Assembly (NCBI RefSeq): GCF_900456775.1
Contig: NZ_UAUL01000010.1
Span: forward strand, 1 to 64,000
DNA: 64,000 nt
Direction: 5' to 3'
From: Sarcina ventriculi
GTDB lineage: Bacteria > Bacillota > Clostridia > Clostridiales > Clostridiaceae
Below the pieces are notes generated by a model that had not been told where the DNA came from, searched no databases, and saw nothing but the letters and a program-made list of their open reading frames with translations. The translations under genes and the position numbers were made by a program. Shown one piece after another: positions 40,909 through 50,317 of the stretch (position 1 is its first letter; each line of letters starts with the position of its first letter).

Positions 40909-41304
40909 ATGGATAAAATAAAGATTTTAAATTATTTAAAAGATTCAGAATTAGAAATTATTAAAAATGTGAATTATGAAAATGCCTTAGTTGTTAAAGT
41001 AATTTATAAATTTGATGATGTGGAAATAAATGCAGCTAAATGTTATGCAAATGAAGAAACGGATTTTGAAGAAGATAGTATAGGATGGATTAATGAGGGC
41101 GTAATTCCTTATTTAAATGATATTGCACAAGACTCAGTAGAGGAAATAATGGAAGATTTGGTTTCAGATTTAGATGTGGAAGTTGAATTTGTTGCAAGAG
41201 AAATAGATGAAGACAATTATGGGTATAGGGAGTTTTTATTAGCCATAGCTTGCGAGGATGATGATTTAGATATTGATAAAATAATGTATGATTTAAATAT
41301 ATAA
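40909..41304 (+). CDS. Acidic hypothetical protein
   Basis: 131 residues, very acidic (many Asp and Glu), with segments WINEGVIPYLNDIAQDSVEEIMEDLV and a Tyr/Phe-rich end. No known domain, membrane segment or metal motif. It follows the DUF1292 gene by 20 bases, with a TTAGGGAGA ribosome binding site, and is likely the last gene of the helD-DUF1292 unit. Its product may be unstable or regulatory, but nothing shows that. Confidence 0.7.
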   Translation: MDKIKILNYLKDSELEIIKNVNYENALVVKVIYKFDDVEINAAKCYANEETDFEEDSIGWINEGVIPYLNDIAQDSVEEIMEDLVSDLDVEVEFVAREIDEDNYGYREFLLAIACEDDDLDIDKIMYDLNI

Positions 41305-41329
41305 AATTTATAAAAAAATTAAAAATTTA

Positions 41330-41357
41330 TTGATTTTAAATTATATTGTGCTATAAT
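41330..41357 (+). promoter_or_regulatory. Promoter of the 6S RNA gene
   Basis: TTGATT (41330-41335), 16-base spacer, and TATAAT (41352-41357) with an extended -10 TG at 41349-41350. Confidence 0.8.
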
Positions 41358-41363
41358 TAAGTC

Positions 41364-41580
41364 ATAAATTAATTATCCTAAGATGTACGCGAAGCCTATA
41401 TTTTTAACCTACATTATATTTTCGGGATTTGCAAAAAATTCAAGCTAATAGGACTTCAACCTTTTGGTATTATCTTTTAGATAACAGAAGATTATTAGTA
41501 AAAGTTGAGTAAAACCCACCTGCGAGACGCAGGTATAAAGCTATAGGTGTGACGGCATAATGGGAGATTTGATATTTTGG
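41364..41580 (+). ncRNA. ssrS: 6S RNA
   Basis: The 5' part AAGATGTACGCGAAGCC (41380-41396) and the 3' part GACGGCATAATGGGA (41551-41565) correspond to the conserved ends of 6S RNA (E. coli GAUGUUCGC near the 5' end and GGCGGCAUC near the 3' end). The closing stem pairs TCCTAAGATG with CATAATGGGA (8 of 10 pairs). CCTATA (41395-41400) pairs with TATAGG (41542-41547). A 7-bp hairpin ACCTGCG-AGA-CGCAGGT lies at 41518-41534, and further pairing gives a rod with a central bubble. 6S RNA holds RNA polymerase in late growth. The 5' end is set from the promoter. Confidence 0.82.
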
Positions 41581-41584
41581 TTTT

Positions 41585-41615
41585 AATAGACCTAGTTTTT
41601 ACTAGGTCTATTTTT
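41585..41615 (+). terminator. Terminator of the 6S RNA gene
   Basis: AATAGACCTAGT pairs with ACTAGGTCTATT around TTTT, then T residues. Confidence 0.9.
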
Positions 41616-41733
41616 GTAAGGTTTTATGGCATAATTTTTATGTATAATATTAAATATAAGCATGAATAAATGTTTAATAATTATTGTTAAAAAGATGTAT
41701 TTTTATAAATTATTTTAAAAGGAGATAAAATAA

Positions 41734-41931
41734 ATGAATATAGATGAATTGGTAAGCAGAATCAATGAATTAAGTAAAAAAAGTAAGGAAATTGGTTTAA
41801 CAGATGAAGAAAAAAAGGAACAGCAAGTTTTAAGAAGAGATTATATAGACAGATTTAAAAATAATTTAAGGGCTCAATTAGAGACAATAAAAATAAATAA
41901 TAAAAAAGACAGTATTATAAGCAAAAAATAA
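41734..41931 (+). CDS. DUF896-family protein (YnzC-like)
   Basis: 65 residues with the whole conserved motif: INELSKKSKEIGLTDEEKKEQQVLRRDYIDRFKNNLRAQLETIK. YnzC is a small helical-hairpin protein of unknown function. AAAGGAGATAAA precedes the ATG. It lies 23 bases before the chosen hprK start and they may be co-transcribed. Confidence 0.92.
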   Translation: MNIDELVSRINELSKKSKEIGLTDEEKKEQQVLRRDYIDRFKNNLRAQLETIKINNKKDSIISKK

Positions 41932-41954
41932 CATTAGTTTAAAGGGTGATAAAA

Positions 41955-42866
41955 TTGAGCGTAACTATAGAAAAGCTTATCAAAGATTTTAACTTAGAGG
42001 TTTTAATAAAAGGACAAGAGAATGTGCCTATTAGTGTAAATGATATAAATAGACCAGGACTTCAACTTGCTGGATTTTATAATTATTTTGCTCCAGAAAG
42101 AATTCAAGTAATTGGAAAAGCTGAATGGAGTTTTATAGAAGATATGGGTCAAGATATTAGAAAGAAAAGACTAAATAAGTTTTTTTCTTTTGATATATCA
42201 TGTATGATAGTGACTAGGGATTTAGAAATACAAGAAGAAGTTTTAAAAGCTGTTAAAAAAAATAAAACATGGATTTTAAGAACAGATATGATAACTACGA
42301 AATTTATAAGTAAGTTAACTATGTACTTAGCAGATCAAATGGCACCAGAAACTAGGCTTCATGGCGTTTTAGTTGATGTATATGGTATAGGTATGTTGAT
42401 AACTGGGGAAAGTGGAATAGGGAAAAGTGAAACTGCTTTGGAGCTTATAAAAAGGGGACATAGGCTTGTTTCAGATGATGCGGTAGATATTAAAGAATTA
42501 GATGGAGAGCTTATGGGGACATCTCCTAGGATAACTTTTGGAATGTTGGAAGTTAGAGGTATGGGAATAATAGATGTAGCAGCTCTTTATGGTTTGAGTT
42601 CTATACTTGCTACTAAAGAAATTAAAATAGTAATACATTTCGAACATTGGAAAGATGATGGAGATTATGATAGATTAGGAATAAATAATGAATATCTAGA
42701 AATATTAGGTGTCAATATTAAAAAACTGAGAGTTCCAGTAAGACCAGGAAGAAACATAGCTGTTATTATAGAGGCAGCTGCTGCAAATTATAGATACAAT
42801 TTAATGTCTAATACAACTCCTGTAGAAATTATAGAAAAAAGAATGATGGAACTTGAGGAAGAATAA
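41955..42866 (+). CDS. hprK: HPr kinase/phosphorylase
   Basis: 303 residues from TTG at 41955, which has AAGGGTG six bases upstream (GTG at 41946 lies inside that ribosome binding site). Walker A is GESGIGKSE; the upstream RLHGVLVDVYG contains the catalytic His, and the signature LEVRGMGIIDV is intact. It phosphorylates HPr on Ser46 and reverses it, linking carbon state to catabolite repression. A CorA-like gene follows. Confidence 0.95.
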   Translation: MSVTIEKLIKDFNLEVLIKGQENVPISVNDINRPGLQLAGFYNYFAPERIQVIGKAEWSFIEDMGQDIRKKRLNKFFSFDISCMIVTRDLEIQEEVLKAVKKNKTWILRTDMITTKFISKLTMYLADQMAPETRLHGVLVDVYGIGMLITGESGIGKSETALELIKRGHRLVSDDAVDIKELDGELMGTSPRITFGMLEVRGMGIIDVAALYGLSSILATKEIKIVIHFEHWKDDGDYDRLGINNEYLEILGVNIKKLRVPVRPGRNIAVIIEAAAANYRYNLMSNTTPVEIIEKRMMELEEE

Positions 42867-42919
42867 AATTTGTTTAATATGAAAAAAATATGACCATATC
42901 AAAAGTTAGGTGATAAGAT

Positions 42920-43849
42920 ATGGTTATATTTAATATCGATGATGGATTTAAGATAGAAAATAATTGGAAAAAAAATACTTTTAAATGTTGGATTGTTGCA
43001 GAATCGGCAGAAATAAAAAATATTCCATATTCATTTAGTACAGAATGCATTAAAGAATGTTTAGATTATAATCAACAACAAAGAATAGATTATTATAATA
43101 ATTATATATTTATATTAATAGGAATATTAGAACAACAAAATAAACAAATAAAATCAAAAGAGATGAATATATTTTTAGGAAAAGATTTTATAATAACAGT
43201 TTATAAAAGCCCTATAAAAATTTTAGAAGAACTTATAAGAGATATAAAAGAGGATAAGAATTGTCATCTGTTAAAAGAAATAAGGGAACCTTCTATAATA
43301 CTTTACTATATTTTAGATAGAATTATAGTAAAAAATTATAATATAATATCAGAACTTGAAACTAGAGGTGATAAAATAGAACTTGATATTTTAAAAGAAC
43401 CTCACAAGGAACAATTAAATGCATTGTTGTTTATTAGAAGGGAAACATATAAGCTTCGAAAACTTTTAAAACCATTAAGATATATAGGTGATGTTATTTT
43501 GCTTAATGAAAACGGTGTTATAAGCGAAGAAGCAATAATATTTTTTAGAGCTATAAGCAAGAAATTAGAGAAGCTTATGATATCTTTAGATAATTTATCT
43601 CAAGAATTAGCTTTAGTTAGAGAGGCTTATGAATCTGAAATAGCTAATAAAACAAATGAACTTATGAAGGTCTTTACCATAATTACAGCAATATTTCTAC
43701 CACTTGAGCTTATAACAGCTATTTTTTCTATGAATTTTAGTTATATGCCGTTTAAGGAATATGTAGCTGGGTTTTATGCAATAATATTGTTGTTAACATG
43801 TGTAACAATAATATTATTAGTTATATTTAAGCATAAAAGAATACTTTGA
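42920..43849 (+). CDS. CorA-like Mg2+/cation channel homologue with SMN in place of GMN
   Basis: 309 residues. An N-terminal cytosolic domain is followed by a long helix (about 200-245) and two C-terminal membrane segments, with the short loop at the ion entrance reading FSMNFSYMPF. CorA-type channels carry GMN there; here the Gly is Ser. The overall look, including the long EL-rich helix (ISKKLEKLMISLDNLSQELALVREAYESEIANKTNELMKVFTIITAIFLP), is CorA/ZntB-like. Transport activity is doubtful because of the changed motif. AGGTGATAAG precedes the ATG. Confidence 0.85.
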   Translation: MVIFNIDDGFKIENNWKKNTFKCWIVAESAEIKNIPYSFSTECIKECLDYNQQQRIDYYNNYIFILIGILEQQNKQIKSKEMNIFLGKDFIITVYKSPIKILEELIRDIKEDKNCHLLKEIREPSIILYYILDRIIVKNYNIISELETRGDKIELDILKEPHKEQLNALLFIRRETYKLRKLLKPLRYIGDVILLNENGVISEEAIIFFRAISKKLEKLMISLDNLSQELALVREAYESEIANKTNELMKVFTIITAIFLPLELITAIFSMNFSYMPFKEYVAGFYAIILLLTCVTIILLVIFKHKRIL

Positions 43850-43905
43850 CAATATGATAGTTCTATTATAAAATTAATTTAATTAATACTGGGGAGGCTA
43901 AATGC

Positions 43906-45306
43906 ATGTTAAAAGAAATAGAAAAAAGAATAGTTTGTGCATGGGAAAAATATTCAGATGCAGATAAAAAAGAAGTATTTGATTTTTCAAATAGATATAA
44001 AGATTTTATATCAAAAGCTAAAACAGAAAGAGAATGCGTTGTAAAACTTATAGAAATAGCTAAGTCTAATGGGTATAAAGATTTAGATGAAATAATAAAA
44101 AAAGGTGAAAAAATAAAGGTTGGAGATAGATTATATTCAACTAATAAAGGAAAAAGTCTAGCTATGTTTATAATAGGAGATGAACCTTTAGAAAATGGAT
44201 TAAGGATAGTTGGATCACATATTGATGCTCCTAGAATAGATTTGAAAGCGAATCCATTATATGAAGATTCAAATCTTGCGATGATAGAAACTCATTATTA
44301 TGGAGGTATTAAAAAATATCAATGGGTGGCTCTTCCACTAGCAATTCATGGAGTTATAATTAAAAAAGATGGTTCTTTAATAAATATCTCTATAGGAGAA
44401 GATGATGAAGATCCAGTTGTTGGAATATCAGACCTTCTAATTCACTTATCATCTGATCAATTAGGTAAAAAAGCTTCAGTAGTTATAGAAGGAGAAGATT
44501 TAAATCTTTTAGTTGGAAGTATTCCAGTTAATGATGAAGGTGCTAAAGAAAAGGTAAAGGAAAATATTTTAGCTCTTTTAAAAGAAAAATATGATATAGA
44601 GGAAGAGGATTTTGTATCATCAGAACTTGAAATAGTGCCAGCTGGAAAAGCTAGAGATTATGGCTTAGACAGAAGTATGGTTATGGGATATGGTCATGAT
44701 GATAGAATATGTGCGTATACTTCTTTTGAAGCAATGCTAAGCGTTAAAAATACTAATAAGACTTGTGTAGGATTATTTGTAGATAAAGAAGAAATTGGTA
44801 GCGTAGGAGCTACTGGTATGACTTCAAGATATTTTGAAAATATTTTAGCAGAAGTTATGGATAGATTAGGAGATTATTCAGAACTTAAGCTAAGAAGAGC
44901 ATTAGCTAATTCTAAATTTTTATCAGCTGATGTAACTGTTGCATATGATCCAAATTTCCCATCAGTAGTTGAAAAGAAAAATACTGCTTTTTTAGGAAAT
45001 GGTGTTGTGTTTAGTAAATATACAGGAGCGAGAGGAAAGTCAGGATGCAATGACGCTAATCCAGAATTTATAGCACATTTAAGAAATATTATGGATAAAA
45101 ATAATGTAACTTGGCAAACCGGAGAACTTGGAAAAGTTGATCAAGGAGGCGGTGGAACTATCGCTTACATCTTAGCTCAATATAATATGGAAGTTATAGA
45201 TTGTGGTGTAGCTCTTCAAAATATGCATGCTCCATATGAAGTTGCTTCAAAAGCTGATATATATGAAACTATGAGATGTTATAAAGTATTTTATGAAGAA
45301 GCTTAA
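43906..45306 (+). CDS. M18-family aminopeptidase
   Basis: 466 residues. Two-metal ligands are visible: the His in VGSHIDAPR, the DDRICAYTSFEA segment, the Glu pair in VDKEEIGS, the SADVTVAYDPNFP region and the His in QNMHAPYEV near the end. It removes N-terminal (often acidic) residues from peptides in the cytosol. GGGAGG precedes the start. It has its own terminator. Confidence 0.92.
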   Translation: MLKEIEKRIVCAWEKYSDADKKEVFDFSNRYKDFISKAKTERECVVKLIEIAKSNGYKDLDEIIKKGEKIKVGDRLYSTNKGKSLAMFIIGDEPLENGLRIVGSHIDAPRIDLKANPLYEDSNLAMIETHYYGGIKKYQWVALPLAIHGVIIKKDGSLINISIGEDDEDPVVGISDLLIHLSSDQLGKKASVVIEGEDLNLLVGSIPVNDEGAKEKVKENILALLKEKYDIEEEDFVSSELEIVPAGKARDYGLDRSMVMGYGHDDRICAYTSFEAMLSVKNTNKTCVGLFVDKEEIGSVGATGMTSRYFENILAEVMDRLGDYSELKLRRALANSKFLSADVTVAYDPNFPSVVEKKNTAFLGNGVVFSKYTGARGKSGCNDANPEFIAHLRNIMDKNNVTWQTGELGKVDQGGGGTIAYILAQYNMEVIDCGVALQNMHAPYEVASKADIYETMRCYKVFYEEA

Positions 45307-45346
45307 AAATAAAGAGTATTATCTTTTGATAATACTCTTTATTTTT
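45306..45346. terminator. Terminator of the M18 aminopeptidase gene
   Basis: AAAATAAAGAGTATTATC (45306-45323) pairs with GATAATACTCTTTATTTT (45328-45345) around TTTT, and runs of T follow. Confidence 0.92.
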
Positions 45347-45504
45347 GTTATAAAAGTAAAAAAATCATAAAAAAATAAATGAAAATATTAATATATTAAT
45401 AATAAAAAATTAAAATAATAATAAAATATGAACTTAATAAATTTCTTATTGATTGTAAAATGATTTAGGTATAAGATAATATGTGAGTAAAAGGAGGGGA
45501 TTTT

Positions 45505-45753
45505 ATGAAATTTAAACCATCAGGAGTCTGTGCAAAAGAAATGAGTTTTGATATAATTGATAACAAGATTAAAAACTTGAATTTTGTAAATGGATGTCCA
45601 GGAAATTTAATTGGTTTATCAAAGCTCATAGATGGTATGGACATAGATGAAGTAATTGAAAAATTAAGAGGCGTTGATTGTAGAGGAAAGGGAACATCCT
45701 GTCCAGATCAGTTGAGTAAAGCATTAGAAGAATGGAAAAAGGCTAACCTTTAG
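45505..45753 (+). CDS. TSCPD-domain protein
   Basis: 82 residues. It has the whole conserved core: PSGVCAKEMSFDI, NGCPGNLIGLSKLI and GTSCPDQLSKALEEW (the TSCPD motif). The cysteines C9, C31, C55 and C62 may hold a metal. The domain also occurs at the C-terminus of some ribonucleotide reductases, but this protein stands alone. AAGGAGGGG precedes the ATG. Function unknown. Confidence 0.9.
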   Translation: MKFKPSGVCAKEMSFDIIDNKIKNLNFVNGCPGNLIGLSKLIDGMDIDEVIEKLRGVDCRGKGTSCPDQLSKALEEWKKANL

Positions 45754-45936
45754 TAGTAAATGGTAAGTAATCAAAAGATTAAGTGCTATATGTTGGTTGT
45801 AAAATTACATTACAAATATATTTTATTATAAGTAATAAAATAGTTTAAATAATGTAAAATAAAGTAGAGTTAAGGGGGTGAGTTTAAATATAGCATTAAA
45901 ATGAAAAAATAATAATAAATAGGGAAGGTTGAAAAA

Positions 45937-47918
45937 ATGATATATTTTATTATAGCTGTTGTGCTTCTTTTAGTAAGTTTTGTATTAGCAAAAATAAAAC
46001 CGGAATATAGAAGATTACTAATAATAATAAGTAGCGTAATAACTATTACTTATATAGTTTGGAGATTTACAACAGTTCCATCAAATTCAGTGTTAAATTT
46101 TGCACTGGGAGCGATATTATTAATTTCTGAGCTTATAGGTGTATCACAATTTTTTATATTTGAATACTTATTTACTAAAAATTACAAATTAAAACAAAGA
46201 ACCTTATCTGATTTTGCAGAGGATAAGATTCCAGAAGTGGATGTTCTTATATGTACATATAATGAACCATTAAAATTAGTTGAAAAAACAATGTTAGCAG
46301 CTACTCAAATGAACTATGTTAAGGGTAAGCTTAATGTATATGTTTGTGATGATGGTAAACGAGATGAATTAAAAAGATTATGTGGTAAATATAACATAGG
46401 CTATATAACAAGAGAAGGTAATGAAGGTGCTAAGGCAGGAAATATCAATAATGCTTTAAAAGTTATAAAGGGTGATTTATTTGCAGTATTAGATGCAGAT
46501 ATGATTCCAACAAAGAATTTCTTAGAGAGAACTATTGGATATTTCTCAGAAGAAAATGTAGCATTTGTACAAACTCCTCAAGTTTATTATAACCAAGATA
46601 TGTATCAATATAATCTTAGAAAGAAAGTTCCAAATGAACAAGATTTCTTTATGAGAGATATACAATCTGCAAGAGCGTCTATAAATGCTGTTTTACATAT
46701 AGGAACTAATGCAGTATTTAGAAAAAAATATGTTGATGAATAGGGGGTTATCCTACAACATCAATAACAGAAGATATGGCTGTTGGTATGCTTTTACAAG
46801 ATAGAGGATATAAAACAGTATTTATAAATGAAGAACTTGTTTATGGATTAAGTGCTACAACTTTTGAGGATTTAGTAAAACAAAGGGATCGTTGGTGTAG
46901 AGGAAATCTTCAAGTAATGAAAGGTTTTAACCCTTTAGTTAGAAAAGGTCTTACAGCATCACAAAAGTTAGCTTATTGGGATGGAGTTTTATATTGGTTT
47001 TCTAGTTTGCAAAAGATGGTATATATTATAGCTCCGATTTTATATTTGACTTTTGGAGTTTTAATTTTAAATACCACTTTAGAAAACTTATTGGAAATGT
47101 TTATTCCGTTTTTCCTTGGGCAAATATTAGTTTTTGCTGCATTATCTCCAAGAACAAGGAGTTTAAAATGGTCTCATATATATGAGGTATCAATGGCACC
47201 GCATATATCATTATCAGTAATTAGAGAAATGCTTAAGTTTAAAATAGGATTTAATGTTACACCAAAGGATGGTTTGAGTAAAAAACCATATTTTCAACTT
47301 GGAGTAGCTATGCCACATATAGTACTTGCAATATTATCAGTGATCTCTTGGTCAATTGGAACTTATTGTTTAGTAGAGAGATATATTGGAATAGGTCCTT
47401 ACTTAATAAATATGGCTTGGAGTTTATATAATTTTATGGCTATTATAACTTGTATAAAGGTTGCTTATCAAAAGCCAATATTTAGAGTTTCAGAAAGAAT
47501 AGCATTGAAAACACCTATGAAGACTGAATTTGGAATAAATGGTTGTGAACTTGGTCAATGTGAAGTTATAAATATATCAGATGAAGGCGTTGGCATAAGT
47601 CTAGCAACAAACAAATCAGTTAAAAAAGATAAAGTTAGTCTAAGAAAAACAAAATTAGAAATTGGACAAGATATATTTGTAAATTTACATGACGCTAACA
47701 ATAAAGATTCTTTTGTAAAAGGTGTAATAACTAGAATAGATAAAGATTTAGTGGGTGTTAAATTTAAAGAATTAACATGTGATGAAAGAAAAAATATAGT
47801 AAGTATTTATGCAGATAATTTAAAAGCATATCACGATACTAGAAAAGTTCAAAAATATATAATAGAAAAGAAAACTGTAGATATTCCTGAAATTGGGACA
47901 ACTATATCTAAAGGCTAA
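45937..47918 (+). pseudogene. BcsA-like glycosyltransferase with PilZ domain, frameshifted
   Basis: Two frames (45937-46743 and 46743-47918, first in-frame ATG at 46776) together encode about 660 residues, one less than the intact paralogue at 48149 (661). The break is at 46740/46741: the paralogue has codons for VDQIGGYPT, and here GATGAA-TAGGGGG would read VDEIGGYPT if one A were added, so a one-base deletion in an AAA run created the stop TAG. The first part keeps CDDG, DAD and the QDFFMRD segment; the second part has ITEDM, QRDRW and a PilZ domain with RVSER and NISDEG. The truncated first product has a membrane helix and part of the active site but not TED or QxxRW, so it should be inactive. 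Confidence 0.9.
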
Positions 47919-47929
47919 AAAATAAAAAT

Positions 47930-48014
47930 TGCATTATAATAGTTTAATTCAATTATAAATAAAATATTTTATTTAAAAATATTGGAATAAATTATTATAA
48001 ATGCAGTTTTTTTT
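47930..48014 (+). terminator. Long terminator-like stem between the two glycosyltransferases
   Basis: TGCATTATAATAGTTTAATTC (47930-47950) pairs largely with GAATAAATTATTATAAATGCA (47985-48005). An internal perfect palindrome AAATAAAAT/ATTTTATTT lies between, and T8 follows at 48007-48014. Confidence 0.7.
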
Positions 48015-48148
48015 ATGCGCATAATTGAAAAATAAAGCTACTATCATATTGTAATAGGGCTATAATCCTATTATAATATTAATTAAGCAATTAATATAAT
48101 TGTTAAATATAAAGAAAGGAGAAATATCTAAATTAGAGGGGGAAATAA

Positions 48149-50134
48149 ATGATATACTTTATTATATACTTTATTATTGCTATGTGTATCTTAACAGTAA
48201 GTTTCATATTAGCAAAAGTAAAACCTGACTTTAAAAAGGTGCTACTAATAGTCAGTATTATAGTATGCGTAACTTATATAGTTTGGAGATTTACAACTGT
48301 TCCTAATAATTCTATTTTAAGTTTTGTTTTAGGAATTATATTAATTATTGCAGAGATTATTGGAATGCTTCAATTTTTCAATTTCCAATATCTTTTCACT
48401 AAAAAATATGTTGTTGAAAGAAAAACATTGGCAGACTTTAAAGAAGGTGAAATACCAAATGTTGATATTCTTATATGTACGTATAATGAACCTTTAAAAT
48501 TAGTAGAGAAAACATTAATAGCAGCATTAAAAATGAACTATGTAAAAGGAAAATTAAAAGTTTATGTTTGTGATGATGGTAAGCGTGATAGTATGAAAGC
48601 GCTATGCCAAAGATATGGTGCTGGATATATTACAAGAGAAGGTAATGAAGGAGCTAAAGCTGGTAATATAAACAATGCTTTAAAAATAATAAAAGGTGAT
48701 TTATTTGCAGTATTAGATGCAGATATGATTCCTAAGAAAAACTTCCTAGAGAGAACAGTTGGATATTTTTCAAAGGAAAAATTAGCTTTTGTTCAAATAC
48801 CTCAGGTTTATTATAATCAAGATATGTATCAATATAACTTAGACAAGCATATACCAAATGAACAAGATTTCTTCATGAGGGATATACAAGCAGCAAGAGC
48901 TTCAATAAATGCAGTTTTACATATAGGAACTAATGCTATATTTAGAAAAAAATATGTAGACCAAATTGGAGGATATCCAACATGTTCTATAACTGAAGAT
49001 ATGGCTGTAGGAATGATGCTTCAAGAGGAAGGGTATGAAACCTTGTTTATAAATGAAGAACTTGTTTATGGATTAAGCGCTACAACATATGCAGATCTTG
49101 TAAAGCAAAGAGATCGTTGGTGCAGAGGAAATCTTCAAGTAATAAGAGAATTTAATCCGTTATTTAGAAAGAAATTAACTTTGCCTCAAAAAATAGCTTA
49201 CATAGATGGAGTCATATATTGGTTTTCAAGTATTCAAAAAATGGTATATATGCTTTGGCCTATGGCGTATCTTATGTTTGGTGTACTTGTTTTAAGAGCG
49301 ACTGTATTAAATCTTTTAACAGTATTTATTCCATTTTATTTAGGTCAGATATTAGTTTTTAAAATACTATCTCCTGGAAATAGAAGTATAAGATGGTCTC
49401 ATATATATGAAGTTGCAATGGCACCTCATATATCATTATCTGTTATAAGAGAATTGTTTGGATTAAAAACTAAATTTAATGTAACTCCTAAAGATATATC
49501 AAATGATAAGGCATACTATCAATTAAAAGTTACATTACCTCACATAGTACTTGTAATTCTTTCTGTTTTATCATGGTGTATAGGAACATATTACATACTA
49601 CATGGTATGATAAACATCGAAGGATATGTTATAAATATTGCGTGGGGAATATATAATGTTTATGGTCTTTTAGTATGTATAAGAGTAGCATATCAAAAAC
49701 CTGTATATAGAGCTACAGAACGTGTTGATTTAAAAGTACCTATGAAGTCAAGATTTAAAATACAAAATGATGGTTTTGTTGCATGTAGGATATTAAATAT
49801 ATCTGATGAAGGAGTTGGAATAGACCTTTATAAAGAAGATAATGCAAAAAACAAAACTATAGAAAAAGTAACAAATAGTATACTAAAAGTAGGCGAAAAA
49901 TTAGAAATGAATATATCAGAATTTGGACATGATGTATTTATTAAAGGAACTGTTGCTCGAATAAAAAATGGAATAATTGGTGTAAAATTTGATGATTTAA
50001 CACCAGAGGAGAAAATAAATATAATGAAAATTTATGTCGAAAATTTAAAGGCTTATCATACAGTTAATAGAAGACAAGCATATACTGATAAATTAACAGA
50101 CACAGAAGCAGATGTTTTTATATACGGAGCTTAA
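48149..50134 (+). CDS. BcsA-like processive glycosyltransferase with PilZ domain (c-di-GMP responsive)
   Basis: 661 residues. Two membrane helices (about 1-22 and 33-75) lead to a GT2 domain with CDDG (141-144), DAD (190-192), TED (282-284) and QRDRW (320-324), all the catalytic motifs of cellulose-synthase-like enzymes. Further membrane helices follow at about 360-510. The C-terminal PilZ domain (about 515-620) has YRATERVDLK (R521, R525) and NISDEG (N550-G555), the c-di-GMP-binding pattern RxxxR and [D/N]xSxxG. It should make a surface polysaccharide when c-di-GMP is high. The sugar is not known. No bcsB gene is next to it. Confidence 0.93.
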   Translation: MIYFIIYFIIAMCILTVSFILAKVKPDFKKVLLIVSIIVCVTYIVWRFTTVPNNSILSFVLGIILIIAEIIGMLQFFNFQYLFTKKYVVERKTLADFKEGEIPNVDILICTYNEPLKLVEKTLIAALKMNYVKGKLKVYVCDDGKRDSMKALCQRYGAGYITREGNEGAKAGNINNALKIIKGDLFAVLDADMIPKKNFLERTVGYFSKEKLAFVQIPQVYYNQDMYQYNLDKHIPNEQDFFMRDIQAARASINAVLHIGTNAIFRKKYVDQIGGYPTCSITEDMAVGMMLQEEGYETLFINEELVYGLSATTYADLVKQRDRWCRGNLQVIREFNPLFRKKLTLPQKIAYIDGVIYWFSSIQKMVYMLWPMAYLMFGVLVLRATVLNLLTVFIPFYLGQILVFKILSPGNRSIRWSHIYEVAMAPHISLSVIRELFGLKTKFNVTPKDISNDKAYYQLKVTLPHIVLVILSVLSWCIGTYYILHGMINIEGYVINIAWGIYNVYGLLVCIRVAYQKPVYRATERVDLKVPMKSRFKIQNDGFVACRILNISDEGVGIDLYKEDNAKNKTIEKVTNSILKVGEKLEMNISEFGHDVFIKGTVARIKNGIIGVKFDDLTPEEKINIMKIYVENLKAYHTVNRRQAYTDKLTDTEADVFIYGA

Positions 50135-50160
50135 TATAATTTAATTATATTTATTTCTTA

Positions 50161-50214
50161 AATAAGAACCACTAAAGATAAAAAAAATTATAATAGTGGT
50201 TCTTATTTTTTTTT
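50161..50214 (+). terminator. Terminator of the intact glycosyltransferase gene
   Basis: AATAAGAACCACTA (50161-50174) pairs with TAGTGGTTCTTATT (50194-50207), followed by a long T run. Confidence 0.88.
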
Positions 50215-50317
50215 ATTATATTAATTATAATCTTAATATATAAAAAATGTATTGTAATATCAAAACATATTTATTTAATTTTTTATGCTAATAATTGTAT
50301 TTTATGGAGGAATAGAA

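Noticed and set aside
45860-45915. Leader peptide GTG-AGT-TTA-AAT-ATA-GCA-TTA-AAA before the first glycosyltransferase
   Set aside because: The GTG is inside its own ribosome binding site and the peptide has no regulatory codon run.
45937-47918. Two separate small glycosyltransferase genes
   Set aside because: The frames join without loss when one base is added, giving the same length and motifs as the intact paralogue, so this is one broken gene.
47919-48148. c-di-GMP riboswitch between the two PilZ glycosyltransferases
   Set aside because: Only simple AT hairpins and a terminator are present; the conserved GEMM core and the c-di-GMP-II core are absent.
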